Source of the DNA: Lachnospiraceae bacterium
GTDB taxonomy: Bacteria; Bacillota_A; Clostridia; Lachnospirales; Lachnospiraceae
NCBI GenBank assembly: GCA_021770615.1
Contig: JAETQR010000011.1
Location: forward strand, 1 to 64,000
Length of the DNA stretch: 64,000 nucleotides
Direction of reading: 5' to 3'
Both the position numbers and the translations under genes were made by a program. The notes beneath the pieces are model-generated. The model did no database searches and had not been told where the DNA came from. It was given only the letters and a program-made list of their open reading frames with translations. Shown here piece by piece: positions 1 through 8,215 of the stretch (the stretch's first letter is position 1; each line of letters begins with the position of its first letter).

Positions 1-116
1 CCGGCTTCCTTCAGATTCCACCTCACGATGGACACCCTTGCCTTCGGCTATATCCTTCCCACTACCGGGCGGATTCCGGACTTGCACCGGTTAGAAACGT
101 GCGCCGCCGGGCGCAC
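1..116 (-). mobile_element. group II intron, 5' end (partial)
   Basis: Read on the minus strand from 116, the sequence starts GTGCGCC, matching the GUGYG 5' end of group II introns. It continues into text that resembles domain I of clostridial group II introns (a GTGCAAGTCCGG stretch, then a GTGTCCATCGTGAGGTGG stretch). The rest, including any reverse transcriptase, lies beyond position 1. The 5' end falls directly after the terminator hairpin of hsp20, a target preference known for class C group II introns. Recognition is from memory of the family and not from a search; class is inference. Confidence 0.6.
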
Positions 117-150
117 AGTAAAAGATCCGGCTGAAAAACAGCCGGATCTT
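117..150 (-). terminator. terminator of hsp20
   Basis: A perfect 12-bp stem (AAGATCCGGCTG with CAGCCGGATCTT, 122-133 and 139-150) with a 5-nt loop lies just past the hsp20 stop codon on the minus strand. The usual T tail is shortened to TTTTACT before the putative intron begins at 116. Confidence 0.8.
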
Positions 151-176
151 TTCATAAAGTAATCTGAGCCACCCGA

Positions 177-614
177 TCATCCCTCGATCGTGATATATTT
201 CTTTTCCTCGACGGATGGTTTTTCTTCCTTTTTCGGTATCTCAAGGGCCAGAATACCGTCTTTAAAGCTTGCTCTGATATCTTCTTCCGTGATATCCTTT
301 CCGACAAAGAAGCTTCTCTGGCACTGTCCATAGTAACGCTCCCTGCGGATGTATCTGCCCTCGCTGTCCTTCTGATCCTTATTTTCTTCCTGGCTTGCCG
401 AGATCGTCAGATAACCATCCTTAAGATCAGCCTTTATATTTTCCTTTGTATACCCCGGAAGCTCAATGTCCATCAGGAATTTATCATCAAACTCCTGCAC
501 ATCGACCTTCATTCCCGGCACTCTTGATTTCTGAACTGTGTCGAATGGGAAACGGAACATATCGTCGAAAAAGCTGTCTGCAAAATTGTCTTTGAAAATA
601 CTTGGTACTAACAT
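177..614 (-). CDS. hsp20: Hsp20/alpha-crystallin small heat-shock protein
   Basis: This is an ATP-independent holdase chaperone that binds unfolding proteins in the cytoplasm. The 145-residue length fits the family. The alpha-crystallin domain occupies roughly residues 35-135, including the ELPGYTKENIKADLKDGYL region and the late motif FKDGILALEIPK; the short N-terminal arm is rich in Phe and Asp, as in clostridial Hsp18. The ATG at 614 follows GGAGGAATGACTT. The gene is alone in its transcription unit, with a CIRCE operator and sigma-A promoter upstream and a terminator downstream, so HrcA control is expected. A putative group II intron lies directly behind it. Confidence 0.93.
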   Translation of the reverse strand: MLVPSIFKDNFADSFFDDMFRFPFDTVQKSRVPGMKVDVQEFDDKFLMDIELPGYTKENIKADLKDGYLTISASQEENKDQKDSEGRYIRRERYYGQCQRSFFVGKDITEEDIRASFKDGILALEIPKKEEKPSVEEKKYITIEG

Positions 615-695
615 AAGTCATTCCTCCATTCATTTTTATATCTTTTCAGTTTATTGTTCCCCGGCAGATCATTTTCATTCCCACCGGCTAATTAT

Positions 696-724
696 GTTAT
701 AACACAATTATTAGCACTCGTCAA
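696..724 (-). promoter_or_regulatory. sigma-A-type promoter of hsp20
   Basis: On the minus strand TTGACG (719-724) and TATAAC (696-701) are separated by exactly 17 bp. The -35 box lies inside the CIRCE palindrome, so repressor binding would block RNA polymerase. Confidence 0.8.
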
Positions 725-737
725 GAGTGAGTGCTAA
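711..737. promoter_or_regulatory. CIRCE operator (HrcA binding site)
   Basis: TTAGCACTC (711-719), nine bases, then GAGTGCTAA (729-737): an exact match to the CIRCE consensus. It overlaps the -35 element of hsp20, predicting HrcA repression relieved by heat shock. CIRCE normally marks groE and dnaK operons; finding it on hsp20 places this gene in the same regulon. Confidence 0.95.
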
Positions 738-768
738 TAATTTTTGTGAAAATTTTGTGTCCTCCTGA

Positions 769-1263
769 TTATGAATGGCGGATATTTTTCTCCCATTCCC
801 CGCATAACCGCTCCAAAGACCACGCCGCATTAGCTGGGCTCGTGGACGGCAGTTTTACGATATCCATCCCCGTCTCCTCCCTGACATAGCGGTCATACAG
901 TTCACAAGCTTTGGCCCCGTTTCCATACACAGCGGAAATATTGGCGCTGCGCAGTAACGCCCCAATGTCATTTACCTCTACATCCCGGATCGAGCTGTCG
1001 CTGGAACCGGTGATCGTACAGCTTCCGATCACATCCCATATCGCAATATGGTTTGCAAGAAGCATTTCCTTTTTCTCCCCAATCGTCACGGGCAGACTGC
1101 TTCCTGTAATGTGTGCGATCACTTTCCAAAAACGGTTTTGCGGATGGCCGTAATAAAATTGTACCTCTCTTGATTTCACAGATGGAAATGTCCCCAGGAT
1201 CAGTATCTCGGAAAATTCGTCACACACCGGCTCAAATGTATGCCTTATATTTTTAAATTCCAC
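769..1263 (-). CDS. DNA-deoxyinosine (hypoxanthine) glycosylase, UDG superfamily
   Basis: This is probably a base-excision repair glycosylase that removes hypoxanthine formed by adenine deamination. The N-terminal motif GTFPSVKS (about residues 24-31) followed by YYGHPQNRFW (about 37-46) is the signature of the hypoxanthine-DNA glycosylase branch of the uracil-DNA glycosylase superfamily. The late LPSTSPAN segment corresponds to the second conserved block. The 164-residue length is typical. The start is GTG at 1263, seven to eight bases after GGAGG, and lies inside the 3' end of the upstream MGMT-type gene (19-bp overlap), implying translational coupling of the two repair genes. It is the last gene of the siroheme operon direction. 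Confidence 0.85.
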   Translation of the reverse strand: MEFKNIRHTFEPVCDEFSEILILGTFPSVKSREVQFYYGHPQNRFWKVIAHITGSSLPVTIGEKKEMLLANHIAIWDVIGSCTITGSSDSSIRDVEVNDIGALLRSANISAVYGNGAKACELYDRYVREETGMDIVKLPSTSPANAAWSLERLCGEWEKNIRHS

Positions 1264-1562
1264 TGGTATTCCTCCATCCTGACATGTCCGTCCTCAAACT
1301 CTACACCCTCTGCCTCCAAAAGCTCGACCTGCCGGTTCGCTCCCCCAAAAGCAAATGCTTTTGAAACATTGCCGTCTTTTGTGACTACCCGGTGACACGG
1401 AATCTGGCTGGTATCCGGATTTACATGAAGGGCATACCCTACGACACGCGCCCACCTGCGGTTTCCTGCAAGGGCAGCTACCTGTCCATAGGTGGCTACA
1501 TTTCCTTTGGGAATCTGCTTTACGACCTCATAAATTTTCTCAAACGTATTTTTTTCCTGCAT
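1245..1562 (-). CDS. MGMT-type methyltransferase, DNA-binding domain only
   Basis: The protein of about 105 residues covers only the C-terminal DNA-binding/active-site domain of O6-alkylguanine-DNA alkyltransferases. IPCHRVV carries the Cys that accepts the alkyl group; alkyltransferase-like proteins usually replace it, so this one may be catalytically competent despite lacking the N-terminal domain. ATGs at 1574, 1565 and 1562 are in frame; 1562 has the best spacing to GGAGG. The gene sits about 37 bp after the HemC-CobA-HemD fusion and overlaps the glycosylase gene that follows. Known relatives range from Ogt-like enzymes to damage sensors that recruit excision repair, so the exact role is open. 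Confidence 0.82.
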   Translation of the reverse strand: MQEKNTFEKIYEVVKQIPKGNVATYGQVAALAGNRRWARVVGYALHVNPDTSQIPCHRVVTKDGNVSKAFAFGGANRQVELLEAEGVEFEDGHVRMEEYQWNLKI

Positions 1563-1599
1563 CATTTCCTCCATTTACTTCTTTTATCAACAATATATT

Positions 1600-3966
1600 T
1601 CACGATTTAAAAAAGCAGCAGATTTCTTCGACCAGCGACTCATAAGAGGAATCAGATGCCTCCCGAATCTGCTCTACTCCTTGTTCCTTTAGTACCGCTG
1701 TCGTCTTTTTCCCAATGCTGAACATCGTATGTTCCCGGCTATATGCAGCAAACTCCTCCTGATACAAAGCTGTCAGCCGCCGCACGAGAGATCCGCAGGT
1801 AAATACGATCCCATCAAATCCGGAGCATTCCGGCAGACAGGCAGTCCCCACATTTTCCGGTACATTTTCGTAAACAGCCACCTCTTTCAGATGGCAGACA
1901 CCGCCCAGTATCCTCTGTATTTCATGCTCTCCGTTTTCCGCCCGGATGTGCCAGACCGTTTCTGTCCCACCAAGCCGTCCGGCAAGTGTTTCCGCTAACG
2001 CCGTACTGTCCGCATGCTCCGGGACAAGGTCGGCCCGGATCCCATAACTATTCAGCGCTTCCTCCGTCTTTTTCCCGACAGCGGCGATCTGTGCACCAGC
2101 CAGCGATCTGGCATCCATCCCGGAACGAAACAAATTTTCCCGGAACGCCCTGGCTCCGTTCCTGCTTGTAAAAACAAACCAATCTACGCCGGACAGCTCT
2201 TCCTCTGATAAATGCAGTTCCTTTTTTACAATCCTTCCCAACTGTATTTCCTCGACCTCTGCGCCCTGTTCCCACAAAAGTTTTGTCATCCGGGATATCC
2301 CGGATATATTTTTCGGGACAAGAAAGCGTTTGCCCGACAAAGCCTTTTCCGGTATAACATCCAGCCACTGGCGGAGTTTCACCACCTCTCCCACTACGAC
2401 CAGGGCAGGGGAAATAAGCCCCTCCTGTCTGACCCCTTCCACAATACTCCCGAGTTGTGAAACACAAACCTTCTGTTTATTCGTAGAAGCATTGGAAATG
2501 ACTGCTGCCGGAGTGTCTGGCGGCATCCCTGCCCCGAGAAGCCCTTCCCGGATCTCTTCCAGACAGCCCAGTCCCATAAGAAATATACACGTTTCTCCTC
2601 CGCCTGCCATCGCTTCAAAATCAAGATCTGCCAGTTTATCTCTCTTATCATGCGCTGTCACGACATGAAAACCGCCTGAGATTCCCCGGTGAGTCACAGG
2701 AATCCCGGCGCAGGCCGGACCCGCTATCGCCGAACTGAGCCCCGGAATGACCTCAAAACGAATGCCCTGCCTGAAAAGTTCAAGCCCTTCTTCCCCTCCC
2801 CGGCCAAATACATATACATCTCCGCCTTTCAGACGGACTGTCTTTTCATACTGCATCGCCTTCCTGACCAGCAGACGGTTGATCTCCTCCTGCTCCATCG
2901 TATGATGGTGCGCTTCCTTTCCCACATAGACCAGCTCACACCCCTGCTTCGCCTCTTCCAGTAACTGTGGAGAAACAAGTCTGTCATAAATAATACAGTC
3001 TGCCTCCCTGAGTGCTTCCATCCCCTTAACTGTGATCAGCCCCGGATCTCCCGGACCTGCCCCCACCAGAATGACTTTCCCCGCCACTTCCGGCCGGATC
3101 TGCAACCACGCCTCCTCAGCCAGCTTTTCCAATGTATGTCCGGTAACCGTCACACACTTTGTCCTCGTCCCGCTTTCATTTCCGAAAAAGGCCCGCAGCC
3201 GGTACATTCCATTCTCCTGTTCGTCACAAAAAGCTCCCACCGGAACATGACAGCTGCTTCCTGTCTTTCCCAAAAAACACCTCTCAACGGCTACCGTCTC
3301 ATCACTCTCCCGGTCACTCAGTGCATCTAACATCGCCTTTAATTCTACGTCATCCTCCCGTAGTTCCAATGCCAGCGCACCCTGTGCCGGAGCAGGTATC
3401 ATTTCATCCGGTTCCAGATACACCGTAACTGTTTCCCTCATTCCGAGACGATGCAGACCGGCGGCCGCCAATATGATACCGTCTAATTTCTGTTCCTCCA
3501 TTTTTCGCAGTCTCGTATCAACATTTCCACGGATCCCTGTCACCCGGATATCCGGCCTGAGTTTCCTGATCTGGAGACTCCTCCGTATGCTTCCGGTAGC
3601 GATCACCGCCCCCTCCGGCAATTCATCCAGCGAAGCGGCTTCCCTTAATACAAGTACATCTCTTGGGTCTTCCCGTTTCCATGTTTTTGCAAATACAAGC
3701 CCCTCCGCCGGTGTGACAGGCATATCCTTCATACTGTGTACACCGATATCAAGTTCTCCCGCGAGGATCTTCTCCTCGATCTCTCTCACAAATAAGCCGT
3801 TATCCCCAATCTGGTTTAGCGGCTTATCCTGAATCTTGTCCCCTTTTGTCCGTACCACGCAGATTTCAAATTCATGTTCGGGATATGCCTCACGCAGTCT
3901 GACACATACTGCCTCTGTCTGCGCCATTGCAAGCTTTGATCCCCTTGTTCCGATTCTGTATTTCAT
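1600..3966 (-). CDS. HemC-CobA-HemD triple fusion (porphobilinogen deaminase / uroporphyrinogen-III methyltransferase / uroporphyrinogen-III synthase)
   Basis: Three consecutive tetrapyrrole enzymes lie in one 788-residue chain. Residues 1-290 are hydroxymethylbilane synthase: IGTRGSKLA start, GVHSMKDMP, and Cys239 in GKTGSSCHVPVGAF, the attachment site of the dipyrromethane cofactor. Residues about 296-540 are the SAM-dependent uroporphyrinogen-III C-methyltransferase (VGAGPGDPGLITVKG, then RLKGGDVYVFGRGGEE). Residues about 545-788 are uroporphyrinogen-III synthase (FTSRNGARAF). The chain would therefore convert porphobilinogen through to precorrin-2. CobA-HemD fusions are common in Clostridia; the added HemC is rarer. 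ATG at 3966 follows AGAAGGGATGTCAT. No stop or frameshift interrupts the joins. It follows hemA by 12 bp. Confidence 0.95.
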   Translation of the reverse strand: MKYRIGTRGSKLAMAQTEAVCVRLREAYPEHEFEICVVRTKGDKIQDKPLNQIGDNGLFVREIEEKILAGELDIGVHSMKDMPVTPAEGLVFAKTWKREDPRDVLVLREAASLDELPEGAVIATGSIRRSLQIRKLRPDIRVTGIRGNVDTRLRKMEEQKLDGIILAAAGLHRLGMRETVTVYLEPDEMIPAPAQGALALELREDDVELKAMLDALSDRESDETVAVERCFLGKTGSSCHVPVGAFCDEQENGMYRLRAFFGNESGTRTKCVTVTGHTLEKLAEEAWLQIRPEVAGKVILVGAGPGDPGLITVKGMEALREADCIIYDRLVSPQLLEEAKQGCELVYVGKEAHHHTMEQEEINRLLVRKAMQYEKTVRLKGGDVYVFGRGGEEGLELFRQGIRFEVIPGLSSAIAGPACAGIPVTHRGISGGFHVVTAHDKRDKLADLDFEAMAGGGETCIFLMGLGCLEEIREGLLGAGMPPDTPAAVISNASTNKQKVCVSQLGSIVEGVRQEGLISPALVVVGEVVKLRQWLDVIPEKALSGKRFLVPKNISGISRMTKLLWEQGAEVEEIQLGRIVKKELHLSEEELSGVDWFVFTSRNGARAFRENLFRSGMDARSLAGAQIAAVGKKTEEALNSYGIRADLVPEHADSTALAETLAGRLGGTETVWHIRAENGEHEIQRILGGVCHLKEVAVYENVPENVGTACLPECSGFDGIVFTCGSLVRRLTALYQEEFAAYSREHTMFSIGKKTTAVLKEQGVEQIREASDSSYESLVEEICCFFKS

Positions 3967-3978
3967 ATGACATCCCTT

Positions 3979-5205
3979 CTATATCCGAAACAACTGGTTT
4001 ACCATCTCCTGATACCGGTCCTGTTCCTCTCTGGAATCAATCTGTTTTAACTCCTGGATCGGCTCCCGCAAAAGCCGCTGCAGAGAAGCCCTCAATACCT
4101 TTTCCACAAGCTTTTTTTCCCTCTGGCTCATCTCGATCTTACGCTCCAGGTATCCACAGCTGTCCTCTACGATTTCCTGACATCTCTGCTGAAGAGACCG
4201 GATCGTCCCATCTACCCGGCTCTTAAGCAGCCACTCTTCGGTCTCCTTCACCCCGCCTCTGATCTGCTCCTCGCTCTGTATGGCCAGTTTTTCCCGTTCT
4301 CTCTGATTATCCTTTGCCACTCTTTGCAGCGTATCAAGATCGATCAGCTCTACAAGTTTCTCTCCCGCGAAAGCCGTATCAATATCCCTCGGCGCTGCCA
4401 GATCCAGAAAAGCCACCGGACGTTTTGGGGCAAACTGCTCCCGCTTTACGACGAGATGGGGGGAAGATGTGGCAGAGATCACAATATCGCACTGCGCCAT
4501 CACTTCATATCTTTTTTCGTATTCGGTCACATGGATATCCGCAAATTCTTTCCTCAGTTCTGCCGCATGGGAAAGAGTACGGCTGCAGACCGTTACCTGT
4601 CCGGCATGGTATTCATACACATATCTCACAGCAAGCGCCGCCGTCTTTCCGCTTCCGATGACAAATACATGTTTTCCGGCGATCCCACAGCTCTCCTCCA
4701 GTCTCCGGATCCCAATATAACTGACCGACAATGGTTTTTCACTTATTTTTAACTCTGTCTTGATCCGCTTGGCACAGGCGATGGCATCTGTAACAAACCG
4801 GTTTAGTTCCTTCCCGCCGTATCCCATTGCACGGGAAAAATCCAAAGCCTCTTTCACCTGTCCGAGAATCTGGTCCTCCCCCGGAACAAGAGACTCAATT
4901 CCTGCTGTCACACGAAACAGATATGCCACAGCCTCCTCTCCTGTTTTCCGGACAAGATGATCCGCCAGTGAAATTTCAGGAAACATTTCCCCGTAAAAGT
5001 GGCACACCTGGTCAAACTGCTGTCCATTCTCATAAAAAAAATATACTTCACTCCGGTTGCAGGTCGATAAGATCATACACTGCCTGACTCCCACACTCTC
5101 TGCTTTTTGAAAAAAATCAAGTTTTTTACTGTCCGTAAATGAAATCTGGTCACGGACATCTAATCTGGCTGTTTTATAACTGATCCCTGTCAAACCGAAC
5201 TGCAT
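3979..5205 (-). CDS. hemA: glutamyl-tRNA reductase
   Basis: This enzyme reduces glutamyl-tRNA(Glu) with NADPH to glutamate-1-semialdehyde, the first committed step of C5 tetrapyrrole synthesis. The catalytic Cys49 is in STCNRSEVYF near the N-terminus. The NADPH-binding domain follows (VIGSGKTAALAVRY, about 180-195), and the C-terminal part is the helical dimerisation domain. Length 408 fits the family. ATG at 5205 has AGAGGAC upstream. It lies between hemL and the HemC-CobA-HemD fusion with 12-18 bp gaps, in the same transcription unit. Confidence 0.96.
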   Translation of the reverse strand: MQFGLTGISYKTARLDVRDQISFTDSKKLDFFQKAESVGVRQCMILSTCNRSEVYFFYENGQQFDQVCHFYGEMFPEISLADHLVRKTGEEAVAYLFRVTAGIESLVPGEDQILGQVKEALDFSRAMGYGGKELNRFVTDAIACAKRIKTELKISEKPLSVSYIGIRRLEESCGIAGKHVFVIGSGKTAALAVRYVYEYHAGQVTVCSRTLSHAAELRKEFADIHVTEYEKRYEVMAQCDIVISATSSPHLVVKREQFAPKRPVAFLDLAAPRDIDTAFAGEKLVELIDLDTLQRVAKDNQREREKLAIQSEEQIRGGVKETEEWLLKSRVDGTIRSLQQRCQEIVEDSCGYLERKIEMSQREKKLVEKVLRASLQRLLREPIQELKQIDSREEQDRYQEMVNQLFRI

Positions 5206-5223
5206 CCGTCCTCTTATCCCCCT

Positions 5224-6528
5224 TTACATTCTATCCTTGCACAGATATTCACAGATCACGTCACATGTGAGCTGGATATCCTCCCCGGTATGGGCATCCG
5301 ACACAAACATCGCCTCAAACTGGGACGGCGCCACATAGATTCCCCGGTCAAGCAGGAAACCAAAATAATCTGCATAGCGTTTTGTATCCGAAGTTAAAGC
5401 GCCATCGTGATCTCTTACGGCCTCACCGGTAAAAAAGATGCTGAGAAGAGAACCGATCTGGTTTACACAGACATGTTCCCCGGCCACTTCTTTTACTACC
5501 CGGCCAATCTTTTCTGCCTTCCTGTCAAGTCTTTCATAAATACCCGGGTCTTTTTGGAGGAGTTTCAATGTCTCAATCCCCGCTGTCGTGGCGATCGGGT
5601 TTCCCGACAGGGTGCCCGCCTGATAGACCGGACCGTCAGGCGAGATCATTTTCATAATATCCCGTCTTCCCCCGTAAGCCCCAATCGGCATTCCACCGCC
5701 CACGATCTTCCCGAGAGTCGTAAGATCCGGTATGACCCCATAAAATTCCTGGGCTCCGCCGGGAGCCAGACGAAATCCTGTGATCACCTCGTCAAAGATC
5801 AGGAGAGCTCCATTCTGTTTACTTATCTCACGTAAAAACTGTAAAAATCCGGGCTCAGGAATCACTACGCCCATATTGGCCGCTACCGGCTCTACAATGA
5901 TCGCAGCAATCTCCCCTGGATTCTTTTCAAACAGTTCTTCTACAGATGTCGTATCGTTATACCGTGCCACCAGTGTATTCTTTGTATAATCTGCGGGCAC
6001 TCCTGCGCTATCCGGAACCGAAGTGGTCAGCGCAGCAGATCCCGCTTTTACAAGAAGTCCATCGGAATGCCCATGGTAGCATCCTTTGAACTTGACGATC
6101 TTATCCCTCTTCGTATATCCTCTGGCCGCCCGGATCGCACTCATGACCGCCTCTGTCCCGGAACTGACAAGACGGCTCACTTCAATCCCCGGAACCATTT
6201 CCGCGATCATACGGGCAAGCTCCACTTCCTTTTCCGTCGGCGCCCCGTAAGTAAACCCGAGTTCACAGGCTTCCTGCACTTTTTTTATCACCTGCGGATG
6301 GGCATGCCCAAGTATCCCCGGCCCATACGAACAGACATAATCGATCCTCTCATTCCCGTCCACATCGACGATCCGGCTTCCCTTCGCCGAACGGATAAAA
6401 CAAGGCGTCCTGCCCACCGGGCCAAAAGCACGCACCGGGCTGTTCACACCGCCCGGAATATATTTTTTTGCTTCCTCAAACAATCTTTCAGATTGGGTAT
6501 CCATCATTTTCCTCCCTGCACCAGTCAT
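5224..6528 (-). CDS. hemL: glutamate-1-semialdehyde 2,1-aminomutase
   Basis: A PLP enzyme that turns glutamate-1-semialdehyde into 5-aminolevulinate. Visible family marks are the N-terminal FEEAKKYIPGGVNSPVRAF, the LIFDEVITGFR motif with the PLP-interacting Asp, and TTLGKIVGGGMP with the Schiff-base Lys. Length 434 is usual. The first ATG (6528) overlaps the hemB stop by 4 bp; a second in-frame ATG lies a few codons inside (MMDTQSERLF) and could be the real start. It is in the siroheme operon between hemB and hemA. Confidence 0.96.
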   Translation of the reverse strand: MTGAGRKMMDTQSERLFEEAKKYIPGGVNSPVRAFGPVGRTPCFIRSAKGSRIVDVDGNERIDYVCSYGPGILGHAHPQVIKKVQEACELGFTYGAPTEKEVELARMIAEMVPGIEVSRLVSSGTEAVMSAIRAARGYTKRDKIVKFKGCYHGHSDGLLVKAGSAALTTSVPDSAGVPADYTKNTLVARYNDTTSVEELFEKNPGEIAAIIVEPVAANMGVVIPEPGFLQFLREISKQNGALLIFDEVITGFRLAPGGAQEFYGVIPDLTTLGKIVGGGMPIGAYGGRRDIMKMISPDGPVYQAGTLSGNPIATTAGIETLKLLQKDPGIYERLDRKAEKIGRVVKEVAGEHVCVNQIGSLLSIFFTGEAVRDHDGALTSDTKRYADYFGFLLDRGIYVAPSQFEAMFVSDAHTGEDIQLTCDVICEYLCKDRM

Positions 6529-7511
6529 TCTTCCCCTTCCCGGATCCAGTCCGCCACATCCAGTGCATGATAAGTAATGATCATCTTCGCACCGGCACGC
6601 TTAAATCCCGTCATGATCTCCATCACAGTCTTTTTTTCGTCGATCCAGCCATTCGCCGCTGCCGCCTTTACCATCGAATACTCCCCGCTGACATTATAAG
6701 CGGCGACCGGTATATTGAACCGGGTTGTGATATCACGGATGATATCCATATACGCCATCCCCGGCTTGGCAATGATCAGGTCGGCGCCCTCTAAAAGATC
6801 CTCTTCCACCTCACGCATCGCCTCTCTCCCGTTCGCCGGATCCATCTGATACGTTTTCCGGTCACCAAAACCGGGGGCAGAATGTGCAGCATCCCGGAAT
6901 GGGCCATAAAAGGCAGAGGCAAACTTTGCACTGTAAGCCATGATCGGAATCCCGGCAAAACCATTCTCATCAAGCGCCTGCCGGATCGCAGCCACACGCC
7001 CGTCCATCATATCGCTCGGGGCAATGATATCCGCTCCCGCCCCCGCATAACTCACCGCTGTCTTAGCCAGCAAAGGAAGAGTCTCATCATTGAGAACTTC
7101 TCCATTCCGGACGAGCCCGCAATGACCGTGTGATGTATACTCACAAAGACAGACGTCTGCGATCACAATCAATTTCTCATGCCGTTTGTCTGCCTTTATG
7201 TGCCGGATTGCCTGCTGTATGATGCCATTCTCATCATAGGCGCCGCTCCCTGTTTCATCTTTGTGCTCTGGGATTCCAAACAAAAGCACCGCACGTATGC
7301 CTGCTTTTATCACCCGGTCTAATTCCTCGTCCACACGGTCCAGAGAATACTGGCAGATTCCCGGCATAGATTCCACCGGCTGGCACAAATCCTGTCCCGC
7401 TGTGATAAAAATCGGATAGACCAGTTCGTCCACCCGGACATGGTTCTCCCTCACCATGCTCCGGAGCTCCTCACTGGCCCTCATTCTCCGCATTCGCTCC
7501 ATCCTGTTCAT
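6525..7511 (-). CDS. hemB: porphobilinogen synthase (delta-aminolevulinate dehydratase)
   Basis: It condenses two 5-aminolevulinate molecules to porphobilinogen. Family blocks visible are the RMRRMRASEELRSMVRE start, the VIADVCLCEYTSHGHCG metal/active-site region with several Cys, MAYSAKFASAFYGPFRDA with the Schiff-base Lys region, and MVKPGMAYMD-like LIIAKPGMAYMDII. The open frame extends upstream to 7562 only through a TTG that lies inside sirC, so an ATG is preferred: 7511 (MNRMERM) or 7502 (MERMRRM), the latter better spaced from AAAGGG. Its 3' end overlaps hemL by 4 bp. Confidence 0.94.
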   Translation of the reverse strand: MNRMERMRRMRASEELRSMVRENHVRVDELVYPIFITAGQDLCQPVESMPGICQYSLDRVDEELDRVIKAGIRAVLLFGIPEHKDETGSGAYDENGIIQQAIRHIKADKRHEKLIVIADVCLCEYTSHGHCGLVRNGEVLNDETLPLLAKTAVSYAGAGADIIAPSDMMDGRVAAIRQALDENGFAGIPIMAYSAKFASAFYGPFRDAAHSAPGFGDRKTYQMDPANGREAMREVEEDLLEGADLIIAKPGMAYMDIIRDITTRFNIPVAAYNVSGEYSMVKAAAANGWIDEKKTVMEIMTGFKRAGAKMIITYHALDVADWIREGEE

Positions 7512-7539
7512 TCCCTTTCTGTTTTCCTTTACTTTTAAA

Positions 7540-8157
7540 TTAAGTCTTTGACACTCTCCCAACCACTTCCCGGATCTTCTCTTCTGTCAGGACGCCGTTT
7601 TCCCCAAGTCCTGCCTGCAATAATTCCTGATATACCTTTTTACGCAGTTCTTCTGTCGCCACACACCGCTTTACATGCTCCCGGATACGCCCGAGAGATG
7701 CGGCCAGTTCCCCGATTTCTTCGGTCATCACCGGCCGCATCTGCTCTTTCAGATACTGAGTCATAACAGGACTCTGTCCCCCGCTCGAAAATGCTGCCAC
7801 CACATCTCCCTGCTTAAGATATGCCGGAAAAATAAAACTGCAGTCCTCTGGCTGATCTACTACATTAACCGGAATTCCCCGGTCTTTGCACCATTCACTG
7901 ACCTTACGGTTCTGTTCCCTGTCCCCGGCCGCAGCGACCACAAGCTTCCGGCCCGCCAGATCCTCCGGCCCGCACTCCTTTTTCAGGCAATGCACACCGG
8001 CGTGTCTCTCCAATTCCGGCACAATCTCCTTCGCCACAACAGTGACTGCCGCCCCGAAATCCTGTAACACTTGCACTTTCCGAAATGCGATGCGTCCGCC
8101 GCCCACCACCAGACAATCCTGATCCTTTAACTCGACAAACATCGGAAAATAAGACAT
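7540..8157 (-). CDS. precorrin-2 dehydrogenase (sirohydrochlorin-forming; possible ferrochelatase)
   Basis: An NAD-dependent oxidase of precorrin-2 to sirohydrochlorin, similar to SirC, Met8p and the N-terminal part of CysG. The N-terminal Rossmann motif VVGGGRIAFRKVQ and the FSSGGQSPVMTQYLKEQ segment, a conserved landmark of this family, are clear. The 205-residue length matches the stand-alone form; whether it also inserts iron cannot be decided from sequence. It is the first gene of the operon, behind a near-consensus promoter. The product of the HemC-CobA-HemD fusion is its substrate, so the operon as a whole points to siroheme (or a precorrin-2 supply for cobalamin), not to haem. Confidence 0.92.
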   Translation of the reverse strand: MSYFPMFVELKDQDCLVVGGGRIAFRKVQVLQDFGAAVTVVAKEIVPELERHAGVHCLKKECGPEDLAGRKLVVAAAGDREQNRKVSEWCKDRGIPVNVVDQPEDCSFIFPAYLKQGDVVAAFSSGGQSPVMTQYLKEQMRPVMTEEIGELAASLGRIREHVKRCVATEELRKKVYQELLQAGLGENGVLTEEKIREVVGRVSKT

Positions 8158-8184
8158 CTGAATTCCCCTTCTTATTTTTTATCC

Positions 8185-8213
8185 AGTATAATATCATTTT
8201 CTCCCGATGTCAA
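8185..8213 (-). promoter_or_regulatory. sigma-A-type promoter of the siroheme operon
   Basis: TTGACA (minus strand, 8208-8213) and TATACT (8185-8190) with a 17-bp spacer. It lies between sirC and the 3' end of the histidine kinase gene. No riboswitch-sized leader separates it from sirC (about 25 bp). Confidence 0.85.
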
Positions 8214-8215
8214 AT

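Noticed and set aside
1900..3500. Long plus-strand frames opposite the HemC-CobA-HemD gene
   Set aside because: They lie antisense to a clearly conserved protein, lack ribosome-binding sites and show no known motifs.
8158..8215. Cobalamin or other riboswitch before the siroheme operon
   Set aside because: Only about 25 bp separate promoter and first gene, too short for such a structure.
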